Positions 16,088 to 25,028 of a DNA stretch of 64,000 nucleotides are shown piece by piece. The notes beneath the pieces are model-generated. The model was not told where the DNA came from and ran no database searches. It saw only the letters and a program-made list of their open reading frames with translations. This DNA comes from Pseudomonas akapageensis (GTDB taxonomy: Bacteria > Pseudomonadota > Gammaproteobacteria > Pseudomonadales > Pseudomonadaceae), in assembly GCF_011355085.1 (NCBI RefSeq), contig NZ_VXCP01000026.1, forward strand, positions 1 through 64,000. The letters are read 5' to 3'. Position numbers and translations under genes: made by a program. The first letter of the stretch is position 1. Every line of letters begins with the position of its first letter.

Positions 16088-17941
16088 TCAGATCGCTGCC
16101 AGTACTACGGCGCCGAGTACCAGCACTGCACCTGCGGCGATGGACGCGGTGTACCAGCGCAGCTGACCGGTTTCGGTACGGCTCATGGCGGAGTGACCGC
16201 CCTTGGCCATGCGCGGAATCAGGCCGATACTGCGGTCGATCGGGTCGCGGCGCAGAATGCGCACGATCAACAGATACGGTTTGACGAACAGCTTGTCGTA
16301 GATCCAGTCGAAGCCCCAGGCCGCGAACCACCAGGCCGAGAGCACACGGCCCAGGCCACTGTTGGCGATGGCGCTGACCAGGCGACGCTTGCCCAGGAAC
16401 AGCATGGCCGACAGCAGGATGCCGGCAATGGCGATGGCACCCGAGGCGATTTCCAGGCTGTGCTTGGCTTCGCCGCCGGCATGGCCGACGCTTTCAGGCA
16501 GGACACCGGCCAGCGGAGGCGTGATCATGGCGCCGACGAAGGTCGACAGCACGATCAGCACGCTCAGTGGCAGCCAGTGGCTGATGCCATGGCCTGCGTG
16601 CGCTTCGGTCTTGGCTTCACCGTGGAACGCGATGAAGATCAGGCGGAAGGTGTACAGCGACGTCATGAACGCACCCACCAGACCTGCATAGAGCAGACCG
16701 TGGTTGCCGCTGGCGAAGGCTTCCCAGAGGATTTCATCCTTGGAGTAGAAACCGGCGGTCACCAGCGGCAGGGCGGCCAGGGCGGCACCACCGACGATGA
16801 AGCTGGCATAGGCCAGCGGCAGTTTCTTCCACAGGCCGCCCATCTTGAAGATGTTCTGCTCGTGGTGAAGGGCAACGATGACCGAGCCCGACGCAAGGAA
16901 CAGCAGGGCCTTGAAGAAGGCGTGGGTCATCAGGTGGAAGATCGCGCCTTCCCAGGCACCAACGCCCAGGGCCAGGAACATGTAGCCGATCTGGCTCATG
17001 GTCGAGTAGGCGAGGATACGCTTGATGTCGGTCTGGACCAGGGCGGCGAAACCGGCCAGGACCAGGGTCACGCCACCGACGACGCCGACCAGGTGCAGGA
17101 TATCCGGCGCCAGGGCGAACAGGCCGTGGGTACGGGCGATCAGGTAGACACCGGCGGTTACCATGGTCGCGGCGTGGATCAGTGCCGAAACCGGGGTAGG
17201 GCCGGCCATCGCATCCGCAAGCCAGGTTTGCAGCGGCAGTTGCGCCGATTTACCGACGGCGCCGCCCAGCAGCATCAGGGTCGCCAGGACGATCCAGAAG
17301 TCACCGACCTTGAAGTGTTCAGGTGCCTTGACCAGCAGTTCCTGGACATTCAGCGTGCCCAGTTGCTGGAACAGGATGAACAGGCCGATGGCCATGAACA
17401 CGTCGCCGACACGGGTGACGATGAAGGCTTTCAGCGCGGCGTTACCGTTGTTGCGGTTGCTGTAGTAGAAACCGATCAACAGGTAGCTGCACAGGCCCAC
17501 GCCTTCCCAACCGAAGTAGATGAACAGCAGGTTGTCGCCCAGCACCAGGAACAGCATGCTGGCGATGAACAGGTTGGTGTAGGCGAAGAACCGCGAGTAG
17601 CCCGCTTCACCGCGCATGTACCAGGAGGCGAACAGGTGGATCAGGAAACCCACCCCGACCACCACGCCCAGCATGGTGATCGACAGGCCGTCGACGTACA
17701 GGGCGAAGTTCGGCTCGAACCCGTCCACCGACATCCAGCGCCACAGCACCAGGGTGTAGTGGCCGGCTTCGGGCGGCGCCACGTTGAACTGCCAGATCAC
17801 ATAGGCGGCGACGATGGCTGACAAGCCAACGGAGCCGACGCCGATCAGCGCAGACAGGTTTTCGGAAAGGCGCCCGCGGGAAAACGACAGCAGCAGGAAG
17901 CCGATCAGGGGGAATACGAACGTCAGGAAGATAAGGTTCAT
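16088..17941 (-). CDS. nuoL: NADH-quinone oxidoreductase subunit L
   Basis: Distal membrane-arm subunit of complex I, 617 residues (E. coli 613). It has about 16 hydrophobic segments including the C-terminal lateral and anchoring helices. The antiporter core reads KSAQLPLQTWLADAMAGPTPVSALIHAATMVTAGVY, with the conserved Lys and His residues, and GWEGVGLCSYLLIGFYY contains the channel Glu. It overlaps nuoK by 4 bases (ATGA type). Confidence 0.97.
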   Translation of the reverse strand: MNLIFLTFVFPLIGFLLLSFSRGRLSENLSALIGVGSVGLSAIVAAYVIWQFNVAPPEAGHYTLVLWRWMSVDGFEPNFALYVDGLSITMLGVVVGVGFLIHLFASWYMRGEAGYSRFFAYTNLFIASMLFLVLGDNLLFIYFGWEGVGLCSYLLIGFYYSNRNNGNAALKAFIVTRVGDVFMAIGLFILFQQLGTLNVQELLVKAPEHFKVGDFWIVLATLMLLGGAVGKSAQLPLQTWLADAMAGPTPVSALIHAATMVTAGVYLIARTHGLFALAPDILHLVGVVGGVTLVLAGFAALVQTDIKRILAYSTMSQIGYMFLALGVGAWEGAIFHLMTHAFFKALLFLASGSVIVALHHEQNIFKMGGLWKKLPLAYASFIVGGAALAALPLVTAGFYSKDEILWEAFASGNHGLLYAGLVGAFMTSLYTFRLIFIAFHGEAKTEAHAGHGISHWLPLSVLIVLSTFVGAMITPPLAGVLPESVGHAGGEAKHSLEIASGAIAIAGILLSAMLFLGKRRLVSAIANSGLGRVLSAWWFAAWGFDWIYDKLFVKPYLLIVRILRRDPIDRSIGLIPRMAKGGHSAMSRTETGQLRWYTASIAAGAVLVLGAVVLAAI

Positions 17942-18246
17942 CCGCGCATCTCGCTGGCAGCGTCGATATCGAGAGTGTGGAAGCGGCGATACAGCTGCAA
18001 CAGGATCGCCAGGCCGATACTGGCCTCGGCGGCTGCAAGGCTGATCACCAGGATGAACATGATCTGCCCATCCGGCTGCGCCCAGCGGCTACCGGCGACG
18101 ATGAACGCCAGTGCGGAGGCATTCATCATGATCTCCAGGCTCATCAGCACGAAGAGAATGTTGCGGCGCACCATCAGGCCGACAAGGCCGAGGCAGAACA
18201 GGACGCCGGCGACTGCCAGGCCATGCTCGAGAGGAATTGCAGGCAT
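17938..18246 (-). CDS. nuoK: NADH-quinone oxidoreductase subunit K
   Basis: Small membrane subunit of complex I, 102 residues, with three transmembrane helices. Conserved glutamates in the second and third helices are visible (SLEIMMNASAL and LAAAEASIGLAI) and correspond to the Glu36 and Glu72 proton-path residues of E. coli. It overlaps nuoL and follows nuoJ by 4 bases. Confidence 0.96.
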   Translation of the reverse strand: MPAIPLEHGLAVAGVLFCLGLVGLMVRRNILFVLMSLEIMMNASALAFIVAGSRWAQPDGQIMFILVISLAAAEASIGLAILLQLYRRFHTLDIDAASEMRG

Positions 18247-18250
18247 GTCG

Positions 18251-18751
18251 TTACTCCTTCGCTTCGGCGCGGCCGAGGTGGAAAGCCGTCACTGCCGCAG
18301 CGAGCAGCAGCATGGAAGCCAGCTCCACGACCAGCAGGTACGGGCCGAACAGGCTGATGCCAACGGCCTTGGCGTCCACGGTGGTGTGGCCGATGCCGCC
18401 AGCGCTCGGCTCGGCGAACAGCACGTACAGCAGTTCGAGCAGCAGCAGGGCGGCCAGGAACACAGGACCGGCCCAGATGCCGGGCTTGAGCCAGCCGCGT
18501 TCCTGGGCGACCGAAGCCGGCCCCAGGTTGAGCATCATCACCACGAAGACGAACAGCACCATGATGGCGCCGGCGTAGGCGATCACTTCCAGTACCCCGG
18601 CGAAGGGTGCGCCGAGGCTGAAGAAGGTCATGGCCACCGAGATCAGTGAAATGATCAGGTAGAGCAGGGCGTGCACGGGGTTGGTGTTGGTGATCACCCG
18701 AAGGGTGGACACCACAGCGACACCGGATGCGAAATAGAAAGCGAATTCCAT
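18251..18751 (-). CDS. nuoJ: NADH-quinone oxidoreductase subunit J
   Basis: Membrane subunit of complex I, 166 residues, with five hydrophobic helices. The third-helix segment FAGVLEVIAYAGAIMVLFVFVVMML is the typical NuoJ core, including the helix that rotates or forms a pi-bulge during turnover. It is slightly shorter than E. coli NuoJ (184), with the difference at the C-terminus. It lies 9 bases after nuoI and 4 before nuoK. Confidence 0.95.
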   Translation of the reverse strand: MEFAFYFASGVAVVSTLRVITNTNPVHALLYLIISLISVAMTFFSLGAPFAGVLEVIAYAGAIMVLFVFVVMMLNLGPASVAQERGWLKPGIWAGPVFLAALLLLELLYVLFAEPSAGGIGHTTVDAKAVGISLFGPYLLVVELASMLLLAAAVTAFHLGRAEAKE

Positions 18752-18760
18752 CTTTCTTCC

Positions 18761-19309
18761 TTAAGGGAGCAAGCTCTTCACGTTGATCGGCTCGGCTTCG
18801 TTCTGCGCAGCGCCTTTCGGCTTGCCGGCAACGGCCATACCTGCAACACGATAGAAGTTGTAGTCAGGGTTCTTGCCGGGGCCGGAGATCAGCAGATCTT
18901 CTTTCTCGTACACCAGGTCCTGACGTTTGAACTCGGCCATTTCGAAATCCGGTGTCAGCTGGATTGCGGTGGTCGGGCAGGCTTCCTCGCAGAGGCCACA
19001 GAAAATGCAGCGCGAGAAGTTGATACGGAAGAACTCCGGGTACCAGCGACCGTCGTCGGTTTCGGCTTTCTGCAGCGAGATGCAGCCCACAGGGCAAGCG
19101 ACCGCGCACAGGTTGCAGGCTACGCAGCGCTCTTCGCCATCGGGGTCGCGGGTCAGGACGATGCGGCCACGGTAACGCGGCGGCAGGTAGACCGGCTCTT
19201 CCGGGTATTGCAGGGTGTCACGCTTGCGAAAGCCGTGACCGAAAATCATCACCAGGCTACGGAGCTGAGTGCCCGTGCCTTTAATGACATCACCAATATA
19301 TTTGAACAT
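18761..19309 (-). CDS. nuoI: NADH-quinone oxidoreductase subunit I
   Basis: Peripheral-arm ferredoxin-type subunit of complex I, 182 residues, carrying clusters N6a and N6b that pass electrons toward NuoB. Two CxxCxxCxxxC motifs are intact: Cys62/65/68/72 with Cys76 behind (CVACNLCAVACPVGC) and Cys101/104/107/111 (CIFCGLCEEACP). The N-terminal amphipathic segment rests on the membrane arm. It lies in the standard place between nuoH and nuoJ. Confidence 0.97.
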   Translation of the reverse strand: MFKYIGDVIKGTGTQLRSLVMIFGHGFRKRDTLQYPEEPVYLPPRYRGRIVLTRDPDGEERCVACNLCAVACPVGCISLQKAETDDGRWYPEFFRINFSRCIFCGLCEEACPTTAIQLTPDFEMAEFKRQDLVYEKEDLLISGPGKNPDYNFYRVAGMAVAGKPKGAAQNEAEPINVKSLLP

Positions 19310-19320
19310 GGGTCACATCC

Positions 19321-20328
19321 TCACTGAGCCGCGACTGCAGGCGTGTTCATCAACACGACGGCGCCGGTCACCAGCAAATTGATCAGGGTCAGCGGCAGGC
19401 AGAATTTCCAGCTGAAATCCATCACCTGGTCATAGCGCGGACGCGGGATAGAGGCGCGCAGCAGGATGAACAGCATGATGAAGAACGCGGTCTTCAGGGC
19501 GAACCACACGAACGACAGTTGCGGCAGGATATCGAACGGACCGTGCCAGCCACCGAAGAACAGGGTCACCAGCAGCGCCGAGATCAGGATGATGCCGATG
19601 TACTCACCGACGAAGAACATGCCCCATTTCATGCCGGCATACTCGATGTGGTAACCGTCGGCCAGTTCCTGTTCCGCTTCCGGCTGGTCGAAGGGGTGAC
19701 GGTGAGTCACGGCCACGCCTGCGATGAAGAAGGTACAGAAGCCGAAGAACTGCGGAATGATGAACCACAGGTTCTGCGCCTGGTACTCGACGATGTCACG
19801 CATGTTGAACGAGCCGACCTGGGCCACGATGCCCATCAGCGCCAGGCCCATGAACACTTCGTACGACACGGTCTGGGCCGAAGCCCGCAGGCTACCGAGC
19901 AGGGCGTACTTGTTGTTCGACGACCAACCGGCGAACAGTACGGCGTACACCGACAGACCGGCCATGGCGAAGAAGAACAGCAGGCCGATGTTCAGGTCCG
20001 CGACACCCCAGGTCGGGGTGATCGGGATGATCGCGAAGGCGATCAGCAAGGCACTCATGGCCACCACCGGCGCCAGGGTGAAGATCACCTTGTCGACGAA
20101 GGGTGGGTTCCAGTCTTCCTTGAAGAACATTTTCAGCATGTCGGCAGCGATCTGGAACATGCCGAACGGGCCAACGCGGTTCGGACCGTAACGGTCCTGC
20201 CACCAGCCCAGCAGGCGCCGCTCGACGAAGCTGAGCAGCGCACCGCAGACCACCACCGCCAGCAGGACCACGATGGCCTTGACGACTGTGATGATCACAT
20301 CGATCACTTCAGGGGTGAACCAGGTCAT
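19321..20328 (-). CDS. nuoH: NADH-quinone oxidoreductase subunit H
   Basis: Membrane subunit at the junction with the peripheral arm, 335 residues, eight predicted helices. It forms much of the quinone pocket and the E-channel. Visible signatures are ERRLLGWWQDRYGPNRVGPFG near the N-terminus, EVFMGLALMG, and FDQPEAEQELADGYHIEYAGMKWGMFF in the quinone-proximal loop. It overlaps the end of nuoG by 4 bases. Confidence 0.97.
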   Translation of the reverse strand: MTWFTPEVIDVIITVVKAIVVLLAVVVCGALLSFVERRLLGWWQDRYGPNRVGPFGMFQIAADMLKMFFKEDWNPPFVDKVIFTLAPVVAMSALLIAFAIIPITPTWGVADLNIGLLFFFAMAGLSVYAVLFAGWSSNNKYALLGSLRASAQTVSYEVFMGLALMGIVAQVGSFNMRDIVEYQAQNLWFIIPQFFGFCTFFIAGVAVTHRHPFDQPEAEQELADGYHIEYAGMKWGMFFVGEYIGIILISALLVTLFFGGWHGPFDILPQLSFVWFALKTAFFIMLFILLRASIPRPRYDQVMDFSWKFCLPLTLINLLVTGAVVLMNTPAVAAQ

Positions 20329-23039
20329 TGTGCTGCCTCCTGCAGGCCTTCGACGGATGCACCGAAGATGGCTGGCGGGATACCTGCCAAGCCTTTCGGC
20401 AGGGCAACCAGGCCAGCGCCCAGTTCTTCATTGATTCGCAGCGGCAGACGCAGGGTCTGGCCGGCAACGTTGAAGCTCAGCATGGCGCCATCGTTGACAC
20501 CCAGGCGATCCGCTTCGGACTTGGCCAGGGCGACGTAGGCGGCCGGGATGCGCTCTTGCACCGGCGCTGCACGCGAAGAGTTTTCTTCGCTGCCGAACAG
20601 GTGGAAGAACGGCACGGCTTGCCAGGTGCCACGGGCCGGGGAGAAGGCGCGAGGAACGTTGCTGAACCAGCTCAGCTTGTCGCCATGGCTTTCGATCAGG
20701 CGGGTGCCCGGGTCGCCGGCACGCAGGTGACCACCGACTTCGTCCTGGAACTTGTTCCAGGCCTGTGGCGAGTTCCAGCCCGGCGACCATGCGAACGGCA
20801 CTTGCTGGCGCGGTTCGACGGAGCCCGAGTAACCTTCCATGGAGAAGGAGAACGCCGAGTCGTTGTCCTGGGTGGTACGCGGTTCGTGCACGCTGATGTT
20901 GGCGCGCATGGCGGTACGACCACTGTAACGCAGCGGTTCACGCGCCAGTTTCAGGCCCTTGATGCGGAACGATGCCGAAGGGGCGGCGTTGACGATGCCG
21001 GCCAGTTGCGGCGCGCTGTTGGCACAGGCAGCGGTGACGTGGTCCAGTTGGGTCCAGTCCACTGGTTGGTTGAGCAGGGTGGCGCGCAGGGCGTGCAGCC
21101 AGCGCCAGCCTTCGTGAACCAGAATGTCGGCGTTCAGGTAGGTGGGGTCGAAGACCTGGAAGAAGCGCTGGGCGCGGCCTTCCTGACTGACCAGGGTACC
21201 GTCGCCTTCAGCGAAGCTCGCCGCTGGCAGAACCAGGTGGGCGCGATCCAGGGTACGGGTCTTCTGGTGGTCGGCGACGATCACCACTTTCGCGGCGTTC
21301 AGCGCAGCATCGACCTTGGCAGCGTCGACACGGGTGTACAGGTCGTTTTCCAGCACGACGATCGCGTCGGCCTTGCCATCGATGACCGCTTGCAGGGCCG
21401 CATCGACGGATTCACCGCCGAGCAGGGCCAGGCCAAGGCTGTTGGCTTCCGGCACGATCAGGCTCAGGGAGCCGGCTTTCTCGCGCAGCTTCAGGGCTTT
21501 GGCGATGTTCGCCGCAGCCTGGATCAGCGCTTCGGAACCCAGCGAGGTACCGGAGACGATCAGTGGACGCTTGGCCTCGACCAGGGCGCCCGCGATGCGT
21601 TGGGCCAGTTCCAGGGCTTCGGCATCCAGGCCTTCGACGGCAGGGGCGCTCGGGTCGATGGCGTGGGCCACGGCGAAACCGATGCGGGCCAGGTCGTCGG
21701 GAGCGGCGTGCACGCATTCCTGGGCAACGTCGTCCAGGCGGGTTTCGGCCAGGCTGGCGATGAACAGCGGGTACATCTCCTTCTGACCGATGGTTTTCAC
21801 CGCAGCGTCGAGCCACGGCTGAACACGCATGGCGTCGGCCATGGCTTCGGCCTTGCCCTTGACCGACTGGCGCAGGGACAGGGCCAGGCGCGCGGCAGTC
21901 TGGGTCACGTCTTCGCCGAGGACGAACACGGCGTCGTGGTCTTCCACTTCGCGCAGGGTCGGGATCGGCAGCGGGCTGTCTTTCAGGACCTGGGCGACCA
22001 GGCGGATGCGTGCCAGTTCACCGGTTTCGATACCGCTGTAGAAATGCTCGGCACCGACCAGCTCTTGCAAGGCATAGTTGCTTTCCAGGCTGGCGCGAGG
22101 CGAACCGATACCCACGATGTTGCGACCGCGCAGCAGGTCGGCGGCCTTGTCCAGCGCTGCATCCAGGCTCAGCTTCTGACCACCTGCCAGCTGCGGTTGA
22201 CGCGGACGGTCTTCGCGGTTGACGTAGCCATAGCCGAAGCGGCCACGGTCGCACAGGAAGTACTGGTTGACCGAACCGTTGAAGCGGTTCTCGATGCGAC
22301 GCAGTTCGCCGTAACGCTCGCCCGGGCTGATGTTGCAACCGCTCGAGCAGCCATGGCAGATGCTCGGGGCGAATTGCATGTCCCACTTGCGGTTGTAGCG
22401 CTCGGAGTGAGTCTTGTCGGTGAACACGCCGGTCGGACAGACCTCGGTGAGGTTACCGGAGAACTCGCTTTCCAGCGTGCCATCTTCGACGCGGCCGAAG
22501 TAGACGTTGTCGTGGGCGCCGAATACACCCAGGTCGGTGCCGCCGGCGTAGTCCTTGTAGTAACGCACGCAACGGTAGCAGGCGATGCAGCGGTTCATCT
22601 CGTGAGCGATGAACGGGCCGAGTTCCTGGTTCTGGTGGGTGCGCTTGGTGAAGCGATAACGGCGCTCGTTGTGGCCGGTCATCACGGTCATGTCTTGCAG
22701 GTGGCAGTGACCGCCTTCCTCGCACACGGGGCAGTCGTGCGGGTGGTTGGTCATCAGCCATTCGACGACGCTGGCGCGAAAGACTTTCGCTTCTTCGTCA
22801 TCGATGGAGATCCAGCTGCCATCGGAAGCGGGGGTCATGCAGGACATGACGATACGACCACGCTTGTCGTTTTCGTCGGTGTACTGTTTCACCGCGCACT
22901 GGCGACAAGCGCCAACGCTGCCGAGGGCGGGGTGCCAGCAGAAATACGGAATGTCGAGGCCCAGCGACAGACATGCCTGTAACAGGTTGTCTGCGCCATC
23001 GACTTCGAGCGCTTTGCCGTCTACGTGGATAGTGGCCAT
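20325..23039 (-). CDS. nuoG: NADH-quinone oxidoreductase subunit G
   Basis: Largest peripheral-arm subunit, 904 residues, carrying four iron-sulfur clusters. The ligands are all present and fall at the E. coli positions: N1b Cys34/45/48/67; N5 His99, Cys103/106/112; N4 Cys151/154/157/201; and the off-pathway N7 cluster Cys228/231/235/263, which many other bacteria lack. The rest is a molybdopterin-oxidoreductase fold without visible cofactor use. It is separated from nuoF by an unusual 137-base spacer containing a hairpin. Confidence 0.97.
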   Translation of the reverse strand: MATIHVDGKALEVDGADNLLQACLSLGLDIPYFCWHPALGSVGACRQCAVKQYTDENDKRGRIVMSCMTPASDGSWISIDDEEAKVFRASVVEWLMTNHPHDCPVCEEGGHCHLQDMTVMTGHNERRYRFTKRTHQNQELGPFIAHEMNRCIACYRCVRYYKDYAGGTDLGVFGAHDNVYFGRVEDGTLESEFSGNLTEVCPTGVFTDKTHSERYNRKWDMQFAPSICHGCSSGCNISPGERYGELRRIENRFNGSVNQYFLCDRGRFGYGYVNREDRPRQPQLAGGQKLSLDAALDKAADLLRGRNIVGIGSPRASLESNYALQELVGAEHFYSGIETGELARIRLVAQVLKDSPLPIPTLREVEDHDAVFVLGEDVTQTAARLALSLRQSVKGKAEAMADAMRVQPWLDAAVKTIGQKEMYPLFIASLAETRLDDVAQECVHAAPDDLARIGFAVAHAIDPSAPAVEGLDAEALELAQRIAGALVEAKRPLIVSGTSLGSEALIQAAANIAKALKLREKAGSLSLIVPEANSLGLALLGGESVDAALQAVIDGKADAIVVLENDLYTRVDAAKVDAALNAAKVVIVADHQKTRTLDRAHLVLPAASFAEGDGTLVSQEGRAQRFFQVFDPTYLNADILVHEGWRWLHALRATLLNQPVDWTQLDHVTAACANSAPQLAGIVNAAPSASFRIKGLKLAREPLRYSGRTAMRANISVHEPRTTQDNDSAFSFSMEGYSGSVEPRQQVPFAWSPGWNSPQAWNKFQDEVGGHLRAGDPGTRLIESHGDKLSWFSNVPRAFSPARGTWQAVPFFHLFGSEENSSRAAPVQERIPAAYVALAKSEADRLGVNDGAMLSFNVAGQTLRLPLRINEELGAGLVALPKGLAGIPPAIFGASVEGLQEAAQ

Positions 23040-23138
23040 GGTTCAAAGTTCTTCGTTGGCCCGGTGTCAACGGGCGTGGCTAATGGAATCTTGTTATCCG
23101 TGCGAATCAAAACAGCCGGTCAAGGCGTCATCGAACGG

Positions 23139-23166
23139 AAGGCGAGCGGCACGGACCACTCGCCTT
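23139..23166 (-). promoter_or_regulatory. Hairpin in the nuoF-nuoG spacer
   Basis: Perfect 8-base stem AAGGCGAG/CTCGCCTT with a 12-base loop, a few bases after the nuoF stop codon in an otherwise tightly packed operon. On the minus (transcribed) strand there is no T-run after it, so it is more likely an RNA-processing or stability element than a full terminator. Confidence 0.5.
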
Positions 23167-23176
23167 TTCTTGAGCG

Positions 23177-24532
23177 TTATGCGCCGACGGTGATCGGACG
23201 CGCCAGACTCGGGGCGGCCGCGCTTGCAGGCGCGATACCGGCCTCGAACTCCGGACGGAAATACTTGATGGCACTGCCCAATGGCTCCACGGCACCCGGT
23301 GCGTGAGCACAGAAGGTCTTGCCTGGGCCGAGGAAACCGACCAGACCCAGCAGGGTCTCGATATCGCCGGCTTGCCCCTGGCCATTCTCGATCGCGCGCA
23401 GCAGCTTGACGCTCCACGGCAGACCATCACGGCACGGGGTGCAGAAACCGCACGATTCACGGGCGAAGAACTCTTCCATGTTGCGCAGCAAAGACACCAT
23501 GTTGACGCTGTCGTCCACCGCCATGGCCAGGCCCGTACCCATCCGGGTACCGACCTTGGCGATGCCGCCGGCGTACATCTGGGCGTCCAGGTGTTCTGGC
23601 AGGAGGAAACCGGTACCGGCACCGCCTGGCTGCCAGCACTTGAGCTTGAAGCCGTCGCGCATGCCGCCGGCGTAGTCCTCGAACAGCTCGCGAGCGGTCA
23701 CGCCGAACGGCAGCTCCCACAGGCCAGGGTTCTTGACCTTGCCGGAGAAGCCCATCAGCTTGGTGCCGTGGTCTTCGCTGCCTTCGCGGGCCAGGGACTT
23801 GTACCAGTCGTTGCCGTTGCCGACGATGGCCGGCACGTTGCACAGGGTCTCGACGTTGTTCACGCACGTCGGCTTGCCCCACACGCCAACGGCGGCAGGG
23901 AAGGGTGGCTTGGAGCGCGGGTTGGCGCGACGACCTTCGAGGGAGTTGATGAGCGCGGTCTCTTCGCCACAGATGTAGCGACCGGCGCCGGTGTGCACGA
24001 ACAATTCGAAGTCGAAGCCGCTGCCCAGGATGTTCTTGCCCAGAAGGCCTGCGGCCTTGGCTTCTTCCACGGCACGGTTGAGGTGTTTGGCGGCGGTGAC
24101 GTATTCGCCGCGCAGGAAGATGTAACCGCGGTAGGCTTTCAGTGCGCGGGCACTGATCAGCATGCCTTCGATCAGCAGATGGGGCAGTTGCTCCATCAGC
24201 ATGCGGTCTTTCCAGGTGTTTGGCTCCATTTCATCCGCGTTGCACAGCAGGTAGCGGATGTTCATGGATTCGTCTTTGGGCATCAGGCCCCACTTCACGC
24301 CAGTGGGGAAGCCTGCGCCGCCGCGACCCTTGAGACCGGAGTCCTTGACGGCCTGGACGATGTCATCCTGGGACATCTGCGCAAGTGCCTTGCGCGCTGC
24401 CGTGTAACCGTCCTTGGCCTGGTACTCGTCGAGCCACACGGGCTCGCCGTCGTCACGCAGGCGCCAGGTCAGCGGGTGGGTTTCTGCAGTGCGCGCGATG
24501 CGGTTGGCAGGGCCGAACGAAGTCAGGGTCAT
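23177..24532 (-). CDS. nuoF: NADH-quinone oxidoreductase subunit F
   Basis: NADH-binding flavoprotein subunit of complex I, 451 residues. The FMN/NADH glycine-rich segment KGRGGAGFPTGVKW lies at about 68-81. The FMN-site motif GAGRYICGEETALINSLEG lies at about 182-200. The N3 [4Fe-4S] ligands are Cys361/364/367 (SCGFCTPCRDG) and Cys408. Its ATG overlaps the end of nuoE by 4 bases, so the two are translationally coupled. The C-terminal tail (about 425-451) is Ala-rich. Confidence 0.97.
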   Translation of the reverse strand: MTLTSFGPANRIARTAETHPLTWRLRDDGEPVWLDEYQAKDGYTAARKALAQMSQDDIVQAVKDSGLKGRGGAGFPTGVKWGLMPKDESMNIRYLLCNADEMEPNTWKDRMLMEQLPHLLIEGMLISARALKAYRGYIFLRGEYVTAAKHLNRAVEEAKAAGLLGKNILGSGFDFELFVHTGAGRYICGEETALINSLEGRRANPRSKPPFPAAVGVWGKPTCVNNVETLCNVPAIVGNGNDWYKSLAREGSEDHGTKLMGFSGKVKNPGLWELPFGVTARELFEDYAGGMRDGFKLKCWQPGGAGTGFLLPEHLDAQMYAGGIAKVGTRMGTGLAMAVDDSVNMVSLLRNMEEFFARESCGFCTPCRDGLPWSVKLLRAIENGQGQAGDIETLLGLVGFLGPGKTFCAHAPGAVEPLGSAIKYFRPEFEAGIAPASAAAPSLARPITVGA

Positions 24533-25026
24533 ACGTAGCCCTCCAGCAGTTTGGCAACGCCGGCAGGCTGTACGTCACCGAAGGTGTCGTCGTCGATCAT
24601 CAGGGCCGGGGCCTTGTCGCAGTTGCCCAGGCAGCAGACCGGCAGCAGGGTGAAGCGGCCGTCGGCAGTGGTCTGCCCCAGGCCGATGCCGAGCTTGCTC
24701 TGGATCTCGCTGACCACCGACTCATGGCCGCCGATGTAGCAGACCATGCTGTCGCAGACGCGGATGATGTGGCGACCGACCGGCTGGCGGAAGATCTGGC
24801 TATAGAAGGTGGCCACGCCTTCGACGTCGCTGGCTGGAATGCCGAGGATCTCGCCGATGGCGTAGAGCGCGCCGTCAGGCACCCAGCCACGCTCCTTCTG
24901 GACGATTTTCAGGGCTTCGATAGACGCCGCGCGCGGGTCTTCGTAGTGATGCATCTCGTGCTCGATGGCCGAGCGCTCGGTTTCGCTGAGGACGAAACGG
25001 TCAGTCTGGATTAACGGGCTGTTCAT
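24529..25026 (-). CDS. nuoE: NADH-quinone oxidoreductase subunit E
   Basis: Thioredoxin-like [2Fe-2S] subunit (cluster N1a) of complex I, 165 residues (E. coli 166). The cluster ligands are Cys91 and Cys96 (RVCDSMVCYIGG) and Cys132 and Cys136 (CCLGNCDKAP). The N-terminal helical bundle precedes the thioredoxin fold. It lies 2 bases after nuoCD and overlaps nuoF. Confidence 0.97.
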   Translation of the reverse strand: MNSPLIQTDRFVLSETERSAIEHEMHHYEDPRAASIEALKIVQKERGWVPDGALYAIGEILGIPASDVEGVATFYSQIFRQPVGRHIIRVCDSMVCYIGGHESVVSEIQSKLGIGLGQTTADGRFTLLPVCCLGNCDKAPALMIDDDTFGDVQPAGVAKLLEGYV

Positions 25027-25028
25027 GC

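Noticed and set aside
15119..17821. A 900-codon open frame on the plus strand opposite nuoM and nuoL
   Set aside because: It is antisense to well-identified genes, is rich in Gln, Arg, Gly and His as expected from reverse-reading GC-rich codons, and has no ribosome binding site or family similarity.
20328..22982. An 884-codon plus-strand frame opposite nuoG
   Set aside because: Same pattern as above; its length only reflects codon bias of nuoG on the other strand.
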